10,706 nt of DNA from Thiotrichales bacterium (GTDB taxonomy: Bacteria; Pseudomonadota; Gammaproteobacteria; UWMA-0217), in contig JANTGD010000089.1 of assembly GCA_024763135.1 (NCBI GenBank), positions 1 through 10,706 of the forward strand, in the 5' to 3' direction. Below, in pieces: positions 1 to 6,876 of this stretch. Below the pieces are notes generated by a model. It had not been told where the DNA came from, ran no database searches, and worked only from the letters and a program-made list of their open reading frames with translations. The position numbers and the translations under genes are program-made. Within the stretch, counting starts at the first letter, position 1, and each line of letters starts with the position of its first letter.

Positions 1-68
1 CTTGGGAAGGGAACAACCATTCCCTGCGAAGTGCGCCTACCCAGGCATGCAGACAGGACAACTGCGAC
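1..68. other. Unassigned left edge
   Basis: No gene can be supported here. All three forward frames read in from the window edge and stop at 77-79, 94-96 and 111-113, giving only 25 to 36 residues with no motif I recognise. In relatives aat and bpt (ate) commonly lie just upstream of infA, so the tail of one of these could be present, but the residues do not resemble either C-terminus. A small GGGAA/TTCCC hairpin lies at 9-24. Confidence 0.3.
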
Positions 69-120
69 CGTCATTTTAAGCTGGACGAGGTACTAGTCCA
101 TCGTCTAGCTTAAAATGACG
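69..120. repeat. Long hairpin-forming inverted repeat
   Basis: The arms at 69-88 and 101-120 are inverted copies. The outer 14 bases (CGTCATTTTAAGCT and its complement) match perfectly. The inner six pair except for one G-T wobble, leaving a 12-base loop. Neither strand has a T-run after the stem, so a classical intrinsic terminator is not supported. It could be a dispersed palindromic repeat, a small MITE relic or the processed 3' end of an upstream transcript. What is seen is the repeat itself; its role is unknown. Confidence 0.85.
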
Positions 121-318
121 AACTCAGCGCTTTTGTGATACTACGCCTCACATATGGCTAAAAAGCTTGTAAAACATGGGGTTATAGGTCAGTGAAAGAT
201 AGAATCAGGCGATTCTCTGTAGATCCGATAGCAAAGCTTTGCTCATAAGACTTGAGTTATCGCGCTGCATGGTGATAATGGCTGCCTCGCAAACAAGAAC
301 TGGCAGAATTTTTTAGAC
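121..318. other. infA upstream region, no gene
   Basis: No coding region or tRNA was seen, although some relatives carry a serine tRNA near infA. The stretch contains a 6-bp hairpin at 201-216 (AGAATC/GATTCT, loop AGGC), a perfect 14-bp palindrome at 230-243 (AGCAAAGCTTTGCT) and the candidate promoter described separately. The ribosome binding site before infA is weak: only GGCAG at 302-306, some 12 bases from the ATG. Confidence 0.5.
252..279 (+). promoter_or_regulatory. Candidate sigma-70 promoter for infA
   Basis: TTGAGT at 252-257 and GATAAT at 274-279 are separated by 16 bp. This predicts a start of transcription near 286 and a leader of roughly 30 bases before the infA ATG. The 14-bp palindrome at 230-243 lies immediately upstream of the -35 box, where a regulator could bind. 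The assignment rests on hexamer match and spacing only. Confidence 0.5.
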
Positions 319-537
319 ATGGCAAAACAAGACGTCATCGAGATGCAGGGCACCGTCATCGAGACCCTCCCGAACACCACTTTTCGCGTGGAACTCGAGA
401 ATGGGCATATTGTCACGGCGCACATCTCCGGGCGAATGAGAAAAAACTACATCCGCATCCTCACTGGTGACAAGGTGACCGTTGAGATGACACCTTACGA
501 CTTGACCAAAGGCCGCATCACCTATCGAAACAAATAG
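319..537 (+). CDS. infA: Translation initiation factor IF-1
   Basis: IF-1 is a small OB-fold protein. It binds the A site of the 30S ribosomal subunit and works with IF-2 and IF-3 to select the initiator tRNA. The product is 72 residues, the standard length of bacterial IF-1. It carries the family hallmarks: the N-terminal MAKQDVIEMQGTV, then ETLPNTTFRVELENGHIVTA, HISGRMRKNYIRIL and a C-terminal tail ending GRITYRNK. It is a single OB fold with no extension. The ATG at 319 is the only start that gives the canonical N-terminus. The gene appears to be transcribed alone, from the promoter at 252-279 to the terminator just after its stop. It converges on clpA, as in Pseudomonas and related bacteria. 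Confidence 0.98.
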   Translation: MAKQDVIEMQGTVIETLPNTTFRVELENGHIVTAHISGRMRKNYIRILTGDKVTVEMTPYDLTKGRITYRNK

Positions 538-562
538 GGCCGCACTCAGCGACCCTTTCTTT
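536..562. terminator. Probable bidirectional intrinsic terminator between infA and clpA
   Basis: AGGGCCGC (536-543) pairs with GCGACCCT (549-556) around an ACTCA loop, with one C/A mismatch. TTTCTTT follows on the plus strand. Read on the minus strand, the stem is followed by TATTTGTTT, so it could also stop clpA transcripts. The left arm overlaps the infA stop codon. Confidence 0.65.
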
Positions 563-594
563 AGATTGGCAACAACCCCGGTAACGACTCAGCG

Positions 595-2856
595 TCAGGT
601 TTCAGCCACGGGTTCATCTTCGTACTCAAACCCCAGACCATCATCCGATTTGACAATGCGCACATGCCCACCTTCGGCCAGGCGCCCAAATAAAATCTCC
701 TCGGCCAATGGCTTTTTGATGTGCTCCTGGATGATGCGCGCCATGGGTCGGGCACCCATCTTTTCATCATAGCCTTCTTCGGCCAACCAATCGCGGGCGC
801 TGTCGTCAATCGATACCGTCACCTTCTTATCTTCGAGTTGCGCCTCTAGCTGGATAATAAATTTATCTGCAACATTACGAATATAATGCGGTGCGAGCGC
901 CTGGAACTGAATAACCCCATCCAAACGATTGCGAAATTCCGGAGTGAACGTGCGCTTCACGACTTCCATGGTATCGGTGGAGTGGTCCTGCTGTGTAAAG
1001 CCCATGGAGGCGCGCGATGCTTCATACGCCCCTGCATTACTGGTCATCACCAATATCACGTTACGAAAATCGACCTTGCGTCCATTGGTATCGGTGAGTG
1101 TTCCATGATCCATGACCTGCAGCAGCAGATTGAATACGTCGGGATGGGCCTTTTCGATTTCATCGAGCAACAAAACGGCGTGCGGATTTTTCAGCACGGC
1201 ATCGGTCAACAGCCCCCCTTCATCATAGCCGACATATCCCGGTGGCGCCCCGATGAGACGCGAAACGGTGTGCCGCTCCATGTATTCCGACATGTCGAAA
1301 CGTAACAGCTCTATGCCCAAAATTTTGGCCAGCTGCTTGGTGACTTCCGTCTTACCCACTCCTGTAGGCCCAACGAAAAGGAACGACCCAATGGGTTTAT
1401 CCTGCTCACCCAGGCCAGAACGCGCCATCTTAATGGCCGTCGACAGATGGTCGATCGCATCATCCTGGCCAAACACCACCATTTTCAAATTGCGTTCGAG
1501 ATTCTTCAGTGCATCCTTGTCGGACGAGGAGACGCTCTTGGGTGGGATCCGCGCGATTTTGGCAATAATCGTCTCGATGTCCCCAACATTGATGATCTTC
1601 CGTCGTGTCTCGCTGGGCTGCAGGCGCCGATTGGCGCCTGCTTCGTCGATTACATCAATCGCCTTATCTGGCAAATGCCGATCGGTAATATAACGATCGG
1701 ACAATTCCGCAGCTGCCTGGAGTGCTGTATTGGTGTACTTGATCTCGTGGTGATCCTCGAAGCGGCTCTTCAAGCCTTTGAGTATTTCGTAGGTTTCATT
1801 GACGCTCGGTTCTTCCACATCGATCTTCTGAAACCGCCGGGCAAGCGCATGGTCTTTCTCAAAGATTCCGCGATACTCACTGTAAGTGGTAGAACCGATA
1901 CACTTGAGCTGTCCATTGGCCAATGCAGGCTTGATCAGATTGGATGCATCCATTACCCCACCCGAGGCAGAACCCGCCCCGATAATGGTATGAATTTCAT
2001 CGATAAACAGAATCGCACCAGGTTGCTGGCGCAGTTGTGACAACACACTTTTGAGGCGTTTTTCGAAGTCGCCACGGTACTTTGTGCCCGCGACCAATGC
2101 CCCAAGGTCTAAGGAGTAGATGACCGCACCCTTGAGTACTTCCGGCACATCCCCATCGACAATTTTTTTCGCCAACCCTTCAGCAATGGCAGTTTTTCCA
2201 ACACCGGCTTCTCCTACCAGCAGAGGATTGTTCTTGCGCCGCCGACACAAAATTTGCACCGTGCGCTCGATTTCAGAATCACGCCCAATCAGCGGGTCGA
2301 TCTGGCCGTTTTCCGCGGCAATATTCAGATTGGTCGAGAATTCATCGAGGGGCTCGGAGCGCGCTTCGGTGGTTTCACTGTCGTCATCAGCGCTGTCGGT
2401 ATTGAGATCATCGTTTTCAGAATCGAATTTGGTGATCCCATGAGAAATATAATTGATCACATCCAGGCGCGTGACATCCTGTTTGTTCAATAAGAACACG
2501 GCCTGAGATTCCTGTTCACCAAAAATGGCTACCAACACATTTGCGCCGCTGACTTCTTTCTTTCCAGAGGACTGGACGTGAAATACGGCGCGTTGCAGCA
2601 CCCGCTGGAATCCCAGGGTCGGCTGAGTGTCGCGGTTGTCATTGGCGGGCAATAGGGGCGTATTCTCATCAATGAATACGCTGAGCTCACGCTCCAGCTT
2701 TTCCAGATTTACGCCACAGGCACGCAACAGACTGGCTGCGGTAGCGTTTCTAACCAGTGCCAGCAAGAGATGCTCCACGGTCATAAATTCGTGACGTTTC
2801 TCTCTGGCTTCTTTAAATGCCTGATTCAACGACGCTTCAAGTTCTTTATTCAGCAT
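595..2856 (-). CDS. clpA: ATP-dependent Clp protease ATP-binding subunit ClpA
   Basis: ClpA is the hexameric AAA+ unfoldase. It recognises substrates, some delivered by ClpS, and threads them into the ClpP peptidase. The product is 753 residues, close to the usual ClpA length. Residues 1-145 form the double-repeat Clp N-domain, followed by a very acidic linker (about 146-168). The first AAA+ module has Walker A GEAGVGKT (215-222), Walker B ILFIDE (282-287) and an arginine pair at 340-341. The second has GPTGVGKT (496-503), VLLLDE (561-566) and the sensor-2 motif GARPMAR (701-707). The ClpP-docking tripeptide is MGF at 618-620, where E. coli ClpA has IGL. There is no ClpB-type middle coiled coil. 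The ATG at 2856 gives the standard N-terminus MLNKELEASL, with GAGG 10 bases upstream. clpS lies 124 bp upstream on the same strand, the conserved pairing. Confidence 0.98.
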   Translation of the reverse strand: MLNKELEASLNQAFKEAREKRHEFMTVEHLLLALVRNATAASLLRACGVNLEKLERELSVFIDENTPLLPANDNRDTQPTLGFQRVLQRAVFHVQSSGKKEVSGANVLVAIFGEQESQAVFLLNKQDVTRLDVINYISHGITKFDSENDDLNTDSADDDSETTEARSEPLDEFSTNLNIAAENGQIDPLIGRDSEIERTVQILCRRRKNNPLLVGEAGVGKTAIAEGLAKKIVDGDVPEVLKGAVIYSLDLGALVAGTKYRGDFEKRLKSVLSQLRQQPGAILFIDEIHTIIGAGSASGGVMDASNLIKPALANGQLKCIGSTTYSEYRGIFEKDHALARRFQKIDVEEPSVNETYEILKGLKSRFEDHHEIKYTNTALQAAAELSDRYITDRHLPDKAIDVIDEAGANRRLQPSETRRKIINVGDIETIIAKIARIPPKSVSSSDKDALKNLERNLKMVVFGQDDAIDHLSTAIKMARSGLGEQDKPIGSFLFVGPTGVGKTEVTKQLAKILGIELLRFDMSEYMERHTVSRLIGAPPGYVGYDEGGLLTDAVLKNPHAVLLLDEIEKAHPDVFNLLLQVMDHGTLTDTNGRKVDFRNVILVMTSNAGAYEASRASMGFTQQDHSTDTMEVVKRTFTPEFRNRLDGVIQFQALAPHYIRNVADKFIIQLEAQLEDKKVTVSIDDSARDWLAEEGYDEKMGARPMARIIQEHIKKPLAEEILFGRLAEGGHVRIVKSDDGLGFEYEDEPVAET

Positions 2857-2893
2857 CTAGTAGAGGCCTCACAATATCGCAGATTACAACTTA

Positions 2894-2930
2894 GGGTATC
2901 GCGCGGGCTTGTCACAGCGTCTCGATACCC
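2894..2930. repeat. Inverted repeat in the clpS-clpA spacer
   Basis: GGGTATCG (2894-2901) and CGATACCC (2923-2930) are perfect 8-bp inverted copies around a 21-base spacer. They lie in the 5' leader or promoter region of clpA. On the minus strand the spacer contains GTGACA, which resembles a -35 box, but I could not find a well spaced -10. It could be an RNA stem in a clpS-clpA transcript or a binding site for a dimeric regulator. Confidence 0.5.
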
Positions 2931-2942
2931 ACTTTTCTCTTG

Positions 2943-2961
2943 ACCGCGCAAACCGCGCGGT
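2943..2961. repeat. GC-rich hairpin after clpS
   Basis: ACCGCGC (2943-2949) and GCGCGGT (2955-2961) form a perfect 7-bp stem with a 5-base loop, 20 bp downstream of the clpS stop. On the minus strand no T-run follows, so it is not a clear intrinsic terminator. It may weaken read-through or protect the clpS mRNA 3' end, leaving clpA expressed partly on its own. Confidence 0.55.
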
Positions 2962-2980
2962 ACAGAGAATCTTTCAACCA

Positions 2981-3301
2981 TCATGCTTCTTCCATCGTAC
3001 AGAGAAGCGGATGATTATTCTCTCGGGAGAAATCATTGACCTGGGCGGTTTTGGTCTCCGCGATTTCACGCGTATAACGGCCACAGACGCCCTTACCTTT
3101 GGTATGCACATTCAACATAATGCGCGTTGCATTCTCCCGATCCTTTCCAAAAAACGTTTCCAGCACCATGACGACGAATTCCATTGGCGTATAGTCGTCA
3201 TTGAGCAGTATCACATTATAGAGCCGGGGCTCCTTCAATTCAGGGCGCGCCGTCTCCAGGGCCAGGCCCTGATCATCGTCGTGTCGTTCTTTGTTTGCCA
3301 T
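2981..3301 (-). CDS. clpS: ATP-dependent Clp protease adaptor ClpS
   Basis: ClpS is the N-recognin of the bacterial N-degron pathway. It binds proteins with bulky N-terminal residues and hands them to the N-domain of ClpA. The product is 106 residues, the length of E. coli ClpS. The substrate-pocket residues fall at the same positions: N34, D35 and D36 in LNDDYTPM, gatekeeper M40, and H66 in LNVHTKGKG. The first 26 residues form the flexible N-terminal extension needed for delivery. The typical VCGRYTREIAETK segment follows at 72-84. The start at 3301 is fixed by an in-frame stop a few codons upstream, and the ribosome binding site is weak. It precedes clpA on the same strand, as expected for adaptor and unfoldase. 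No cspD lies divergently upstream, unlike in enterics and pseudomonads. Confidence 0.97.
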   Translation of the reverse strand: MANKERHDDDQGLALETARPELKEPRLYNVILLNDDYTPMEFVVMVLETFFGKDRENATRIMLNVHTKGKGVCGRYTREIAETKTAQVNDFSRENNHPLLCTMEEA

Positions 3302-3657
3302 TTCGTCTATGCAAAAATACTCTTCGGCAGACTCTTCAAAAACACGCTCATGTAGTGAGACAAGTTAAAGTCTACCGTGTTTCATCGACCCTGTACGAAC
3401 ATTGAGACTGAATTCAAGGTTTTCAAGCAACCTTGCTCGCTAGCACATGGTCCAGGGATAACCGCCGCATCCCAGCAGCGGAACAACAAGTCTAATAGTA
3501 CCAGTTCCAGCGCATAGTGAAAGCCATGCCCCGCCATGCACAATAGCCGCTTTCGGTTTCCCTCCCGAAGCCTTATGATCGGCCGTTACTCAGTCACGCT
3601 GACGACTGTGCTCGCAGAGTCGTTACCTGGCACAATTCATTTGAATCCACACAGCGG
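3302..3657. other. clpS-mnmA divergent intergenic region
   Basis: These 356 bp separate two divergent genes, and I see no gene in them. A perfect 7-bp hairpin, CAAGGTT/AACCTTG with a 7-base loop, lies at 3415-3435. A possible mnmA promoter partly overlaps it: TTGCTC at 3433-3438 and GATAAC at 3457-3462, with an 18-bp spacer. On the minus strand TTGAAT followed 16 bases later by TACAGG is a weak candidate for clpS. The cold-shock gene often found here in relatives is absent. Confidence 0.45.
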
Positions 3658-4749
3658 ATGGCAGCAATACAAAAAGTTATCGTCGGAATGTCCGGCGGAG
3701 TTGATTCCTCCGTAGCAGCACTTGAACTGCAGGCGCAGGGCTATGCCGTTGAAGGCCTGTTCATGAAGAACTGGGAGGAGGACGACGACGCTGCCTATTG
3801 CGCTGCGGCCGAGGATCTCAAAGACGCGCAGGCCGTGGCGGACCAGCTGGGTATCCACTTGCACACTGTCAATTTCTCGGCAGATTACTGGGAGCGTGTG
3901 TTCGAGTACTTTCTGGCTGAATATCGCTGTGGGCGCACGCCCAATCCGGACATTATGTGTAATAAGGAGATTAAGTTTCGCGCTTTTCTCGATCACGCGC
4001 TGCACTTAGGCGCAGATGCGATTGCCACCGGCCATTACGCTCGCATGCGCCCCGCCAATGAGGGGGTCGAACTGCTGCGTGGCGTGGATGCAAACAAGGA
4101 TCAAAGCTATTTCCTCTGCGCCCTCTCCCAGGCACAGCTGCAACCCGCGCTCTTCCCCTTGGGCAACCTGCAAAAACCCATGGTGCGCCAGATTGCCACC
4201 GAAGCGGGTCTTGCGACACATGCGAAAAAAGATAGTACGGGGATATGTTTTATTGGCGAGCGTAAGTTCCGGAATTTTCTCGAGCGTTACATCCCTGCCC
4301 AGCCGGGAGACATCATCGATACAGACGAACAGGTAATCGGCACGCACAATGGCCTGATGTTCTATACCCTGGGCCAGCGCCACGGGCTGGGCATCGGGGG
4401 CGTTCACAGCGCCGCTGAAGCGCCGTGGTTTGTGGCCGCAAAGGACTTGGCGCACAACCGGCTCGTAGTGGTACAGGGTCACGACCACCCCCTGCTCTTC
4501 ACGCAGCAGGTTGAAGCGTCCCAACCCAACTGGATCAGTGGCGTCGCACCGACGGCGCCGTTTCGTTGTCAGGCGAAACTTCGCTACCGTCAAGCGCCGC
4601 AAGCCTGTGTGATTACCCAGATCAATGCAAACGCAGTATCAGTGCGCTTCGACAACCCACAGCGCGCTGTGACACCAGGCCAGGCCGCTGTGTTTTATGC
4701 CGGTGATGTATGTCTGGGCGGCGCGATCATCGAATGCAGTCACGCCTGA
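3658..4749 (+). CDS. mnmA: tRNA-specific 2-thiouridylase MnmA
   Basis: MnmA adenylates and then thiolates C2 of the wobble uridine (U34) in tRNA-Lys, -Glu and -Gln, giving the s2U part of mnm5s2U. Sulfur arrives as a persulfide through the IscS/Tus relay. The product is 363 residues, a normal length. The N-terminal ATP-pyrophosphatase domain has the PP-loop SGGVDSS at 12-18. The catalytic cysteines are C101 in PNPDIMCN and the persulfide-forming C197 in STGICFIGERKF. The tRNA-binding middle domain and the beta-barrel C-terminal domain follow (LGQRHGLGIGG at 238-248, ending CLGGAIIEC). The start at 3658 gives the usual IQKVIVGMSGGVDSS N-terminus, though no clear ribosome binding site precedes it. 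hflD follows after 46 bp, the conserved gene pair. Confidence 0.97.
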   Translation: MAAIQKVIVGMSGGVDSSVAALELQAQGYAVEGLFMKNWEEDDDAAYCAAAEDLKDAQAVADQLGIHLHTVNFSADYWERVFEYFLAEYRCGRTPNPDIMCNKEIKFRAFLDHALHLGADAIATGHYARMRPANEGVELLRGVDANKDQSYFLCALSQAQLQPALFPLGNLQKPMVRQIATEAGLATHAKKDSTGICFIGERKFRNFLERYIPAQPGDIIDTDEQVIGTHNGLMFYTLGQRHGLGIGGVHSAAEAPWFVAAKDLAHNRLVVVQGHDHPLLFTQQVEASQPNWISGVAPTAPFRCQAKLRYRQAPQACVITQINANAVSVRFDNPQRAVTPGQAAVFYAGDVCLGGAIIECSHA

Positions 4750-4795
4750 GACAATGGCATAATCCACTCTTAACTCTCAGCCGTTAGAAGAAACC

Positions 4796-5419
4796 GTGGA
4801 ACAAACTTTACGAAACCGTAGCATCGCCCTGGCAGGGGTTTTCCAGGCAGCTGGTCTGGTCCGGCAGCTCGCGCACCGCGGTCAGGCCGACCGTCAAGCC
4901 GTCCACACCCTGATCGCCAGCCTGTTCACCAATGACGCGCCCGATATTAAATCGGTCTATGCCACGCCAGAATCTCTGCAACCCGGTTTCAAACTAATGG
5001 CCGGAGTCCTGACCAATCCCAGCAATGGCCCTGAATCCAGAGAAATCGCACGCTATACGATCGGCCTGCTGCATCTGCAAAGACAGTTGAACAAAAAGCG
5101 GGACATTGCCAGCAAGGTGATCGCGGGCATTGCGGACATCGAGCAACAAAAAGAGTTTTTCGACGACCTGCTCAGCCCCACACTGGTGGCACGGCTGGCG
5201 GCGCTCTACAAAGAAACCATCAGCAAACTTGGTCCACGGATTATGGTGCAGGGGGAACAGGCACACCTCAACAATCCCAATACCGCCGATGAGATTCGCG
5301 CACTCCTGCTTGCCGGCATCCGTGCCGCGGTATTGTGGGAACAAGCGGGGGGCAACCGCTGGCGATTGATGCTGCAGCGCAAAAAAATGGTCAATATTGC
5401 GAAGGAGTACCTACGCTGA
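4796..5419 (+). CDS. hflD: High frequency lysogenization protein HflD
   Basis: HflD is a peripheral inner-membrane protein. In E. coli it lowers lambda lysogenization by binding the CII activator; its native housekeeping role is not settled. The product is 207 residues, near the E. coli length of about 213, and all helical by appearance, as in the family (formerly DUF489). Recognisable features include the N-terminal NRSIALAGVFQAAGLVRQLA, the central YTIGLLHLQRQL, and the C-terminal IRALLLAGIRAAVLWEQAGGNRWRL split over residues 167-191. The start is GTG at 4796, with AGAAG a few bases upstream. It lies 46 bp after mnmA, so they are probably co-transcribed. In many gammaproteobacteria purB follows, but here the next gene is convergent and unrelated. 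Confidence 0.95.
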   Translation: MEQTLRNRSIALAGVFQAAGLVRQLAHRGQADRQAVHTLIASLFTNDAPDIKSVYATPESLQPGFKLMAGVLTNPSNGPESREIARYTIGLLHLQRQLNKKRDIASKVIAGIADIEQQKEFFDDLLSPTLVARLAALYKETISKLGPRIMVQGEQAHLNNPNTADEIRALLLAGIRAAVLWEQAGGNRWRLMLQRKKMVNIAKEYLR

Positions 5420-5591
5420 GCAACGTCCCGCAAGGCCGGACTCGTAGAACAGGTCGCGGTTAACGCCTCTAGCGTGCGCGGCTCTGCATGCGAAATCAGC
5501 GCAAACTACTCTTGTGCTGCCTGTTGGCGCTGCGCTTTTCTGCTGGATTTCGACATGCCTTGCAGGCGCCCCTGGCGCTTGCAGTCGCCTG
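5420..5591. other. Convergent gap after hflD with hairpin
   Basis: No gene was seen between the hflD and phosphorylase stops. A 10-bp stem with one G-T pair and a CCT loop lies at 5561-5583 (TGCAGGCGCC then GGCGCTTGCA). An alternative pairing is CAGGCG (5563-5568) with CGCCTG (5586-5591), which abuts the phosphorylase stop codon. Neither strand shows a T-run after the stem, so a role in ending transcription is possible but not shown. Confidence 0.45.
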
Positions 5592-6329
5592 TTACTGAGA
5601 CAATAGAGCGCGAAGAATATCGCCACCTTCCTGCATACCTTGCTCGATCGTACTGCGTACCTGCGCCATGGTAATCGCTTCATCGCCCACCCCCGCTGCC
5701 CAATTCGCCACGACCGAAATGCTCGCATAACACAGGCCCAGCTCCCTCGCCAAGGCGGCTTCCGGCATGCCGGTCATGCCAACGATATCGCAGCCATCCC
5801 GACGCAACTTCTCGATCTCGGCAGCCGTTTCTAAGCGCGGCCCCTGAGTTGCAGCGTAAACCCCTTGTGGCTCGATCGCACAATCCACCTGCACCGCCGC
5901 AGCTATAATCGCTTCGCGCAATAGCTGGCAATACGGGTGGGTAAAATCGATATGTACCACGTCATCGAGATCTTCCTCGAAAAAAGTATGCGCACGTCCG
6001 TAGGTGTAATCGATAATCTGGTCAGGCACCACGATTCGAGTTGGCCACATTGCACTCGTGATCCCTCCGGTTGCCGCAAAGGCGAGCACCTGCTCAACTC
6101 CGAGTTCGCGCAGAGCCCAAAGATTGGCCCGATAGTTGACTTTGTGAGGTGGGATCTGATGTTCTTTACCGTGACGGGATAGAAATATCACATCACGCTC
6201 GTGTAGACGCCCGATCAGTAACGGTGCCGAAGGCGTCCCATAGGGAGTCGCCATGTCGCGGCGCTCAAGCACTTCGAGCCCCGCCAACCGGGTCAAGCCG
6301 GTCCCTCCAATCACGCCGAAGGGACTCAT
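5592..6329 (-). CDS. S-methyl-5'-thioinosine phosphorylase (MTIP)
   Basis: This nucleoside phosphorylase cleaves S-methyl-5'-thioinosine with phosphate to hypoxanthine and 5-methylthioribose-1-phosphate. The activity is known from the Pseudomonas aeruginosa homologue, as a variant of methylthioadenosine salvage. The product is 245 residues, typical of the family. It has the phosphate-binding IGGTGL (7-12) and RHG (52-54), then HQIPPHKVNYRANLWAL, TQGPRLET (161-168) and MTGMPEAALAREL (185-197). The last motif matches Pseudomonas MTIP more closely than purine nucleoside phosphorylase. Near 209-213 it reads NWAAG where I recall NPAAG in Pseudomonas. Its start ATG overlaps the stop of the phosphoribosyltransferase gene as ATGA, so the two are translationally coupled. 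Inosine or methylthioadenosine activity cannot be excluded from sequence alone. Confidence 0.88.
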   Translation of the reverse strand: MSPFGVIGGTGLTRLAGLEVLERRDMATPYGTPSAPLLIGRLHERDVIFLSRHGKEHQIPPHKVNYRANLWALRELGVEQVLAFAATGGITSAMWPTRIVVPDQIIDYTYGRAHTFFEEDLDDVVHIDFTHPYCQLLREAIIAAAVQVDCAIEPQGVYAATQGPRLETAAEIEKLRRDGCDIVGMTGMPEAALARELGLCYASISVVANWAAGVGDEAITMAQVRSTIEQGMQEGGDILRALLSQ

Positions 6330-6874
6330 GCGGGGGCCTTTAATGCATAAATGCCATTGGCATTGCGCCAGGCATGCTCGATATCCATGCCAAACCCAAA
6401 AACATACCGATCTTCGACCTGCAATGCCGAAAAATCGGGACTTTGAGTAACGCCGCGATCATGTTGTTTGGTCAGCAGCACCGAGGTTACGACTTCCTGC
6501 GCACCCTTTTCCAGGCAATAGTCCTTGATTGCCATCAATGTGTACCCCTCGTCGAAAATATCGTCGAGCAATAACACACTGCGGCCCCTGAGGTCGGAAT
6601 GTGGCGGAGCCAGCCATTGCAACTCCCGCCCCCCGGTTTGTGCGCCACGATACCGCGTCGCATGGACATAGTCCTGTTCCAGGCGAAAATTCAGGCGCGT
6701 CAAAAGATGGCCGGCGTAAATCAGTCCGCCGTGTAAGACCACCATTGCAATGGGATTACAGCACGCTAACCGTTCGGTCAATGCCACTGCTTGGCGGTCC
6801 AGCGCTGCGTCAATCGCAGCGCGATCGTACACACAATCTGCTTGCTCCGGGGTGTACCGGTTTAGATCCTGCAT
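6326..6874 (-). CDS. Hypoxanthine-guanine phosphoribosyltransferase
   Basis: The enzyme converts hypoxanthine or guanine plus PRPP to IMP or GMP in purine salvage. The product is 182 residues, a normal type-I phosphoribosyltransferase length. The PRPP-binding motif is VLLLDDIFDEGYT at 100-112. Upstream are the flexible-loop region HATRYRGAQTGG (71-82) and MVVLHGGLIYAG (44-55). The C-terminal base-binding part is DRYVFGFGMDIEHAWRNANG (155-174). This matches the gammaproteobacterial HPRT subfamily, distinct from E. coli Hpt. The start at 6874 lies two bases after the stop of the DsrE-family gene, and its stop overlaps the phosphorylase start. This packing fits a shared purpose: hypoxanthine released by the phosphorylase is the direct substrate here. 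Confidence 0.93.
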   Translation of the reverse strand: MQDLNRYTPEQADCVYDRAAIDAALDRQAVALTERLACCNPIAMVVLHGGLIYAGHLLTRLNFRLEQDYVHATRYRGAQTGGRELQWLAPPHSDLRGRSVLLLDDIFDEGYTLMAIKDYCLEKGAQEVVTSVLLTKQHDRGVTQSPDFSALQVEDRYVFGFGMDIEHAWRNANGIYALKAPA

Positions 6875-6876
6875 AG

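Noticed and set aside
121..318. Possible serine tRNA upstream of infA
   Set aside because: No T-loop GTTCGA-type motif and no cloverleaf arms were found; the hairpins present do not fit a tRNA.
3629..3646. TGGCAC followed by TTTGA, a possible sigma-54 promoter before mnmA
   Set aside because: The spacing between the GG and the downstream TTG is two bases too long and the GC of the -12 element is missing; mnmA is a constitutive housekeeping gene.
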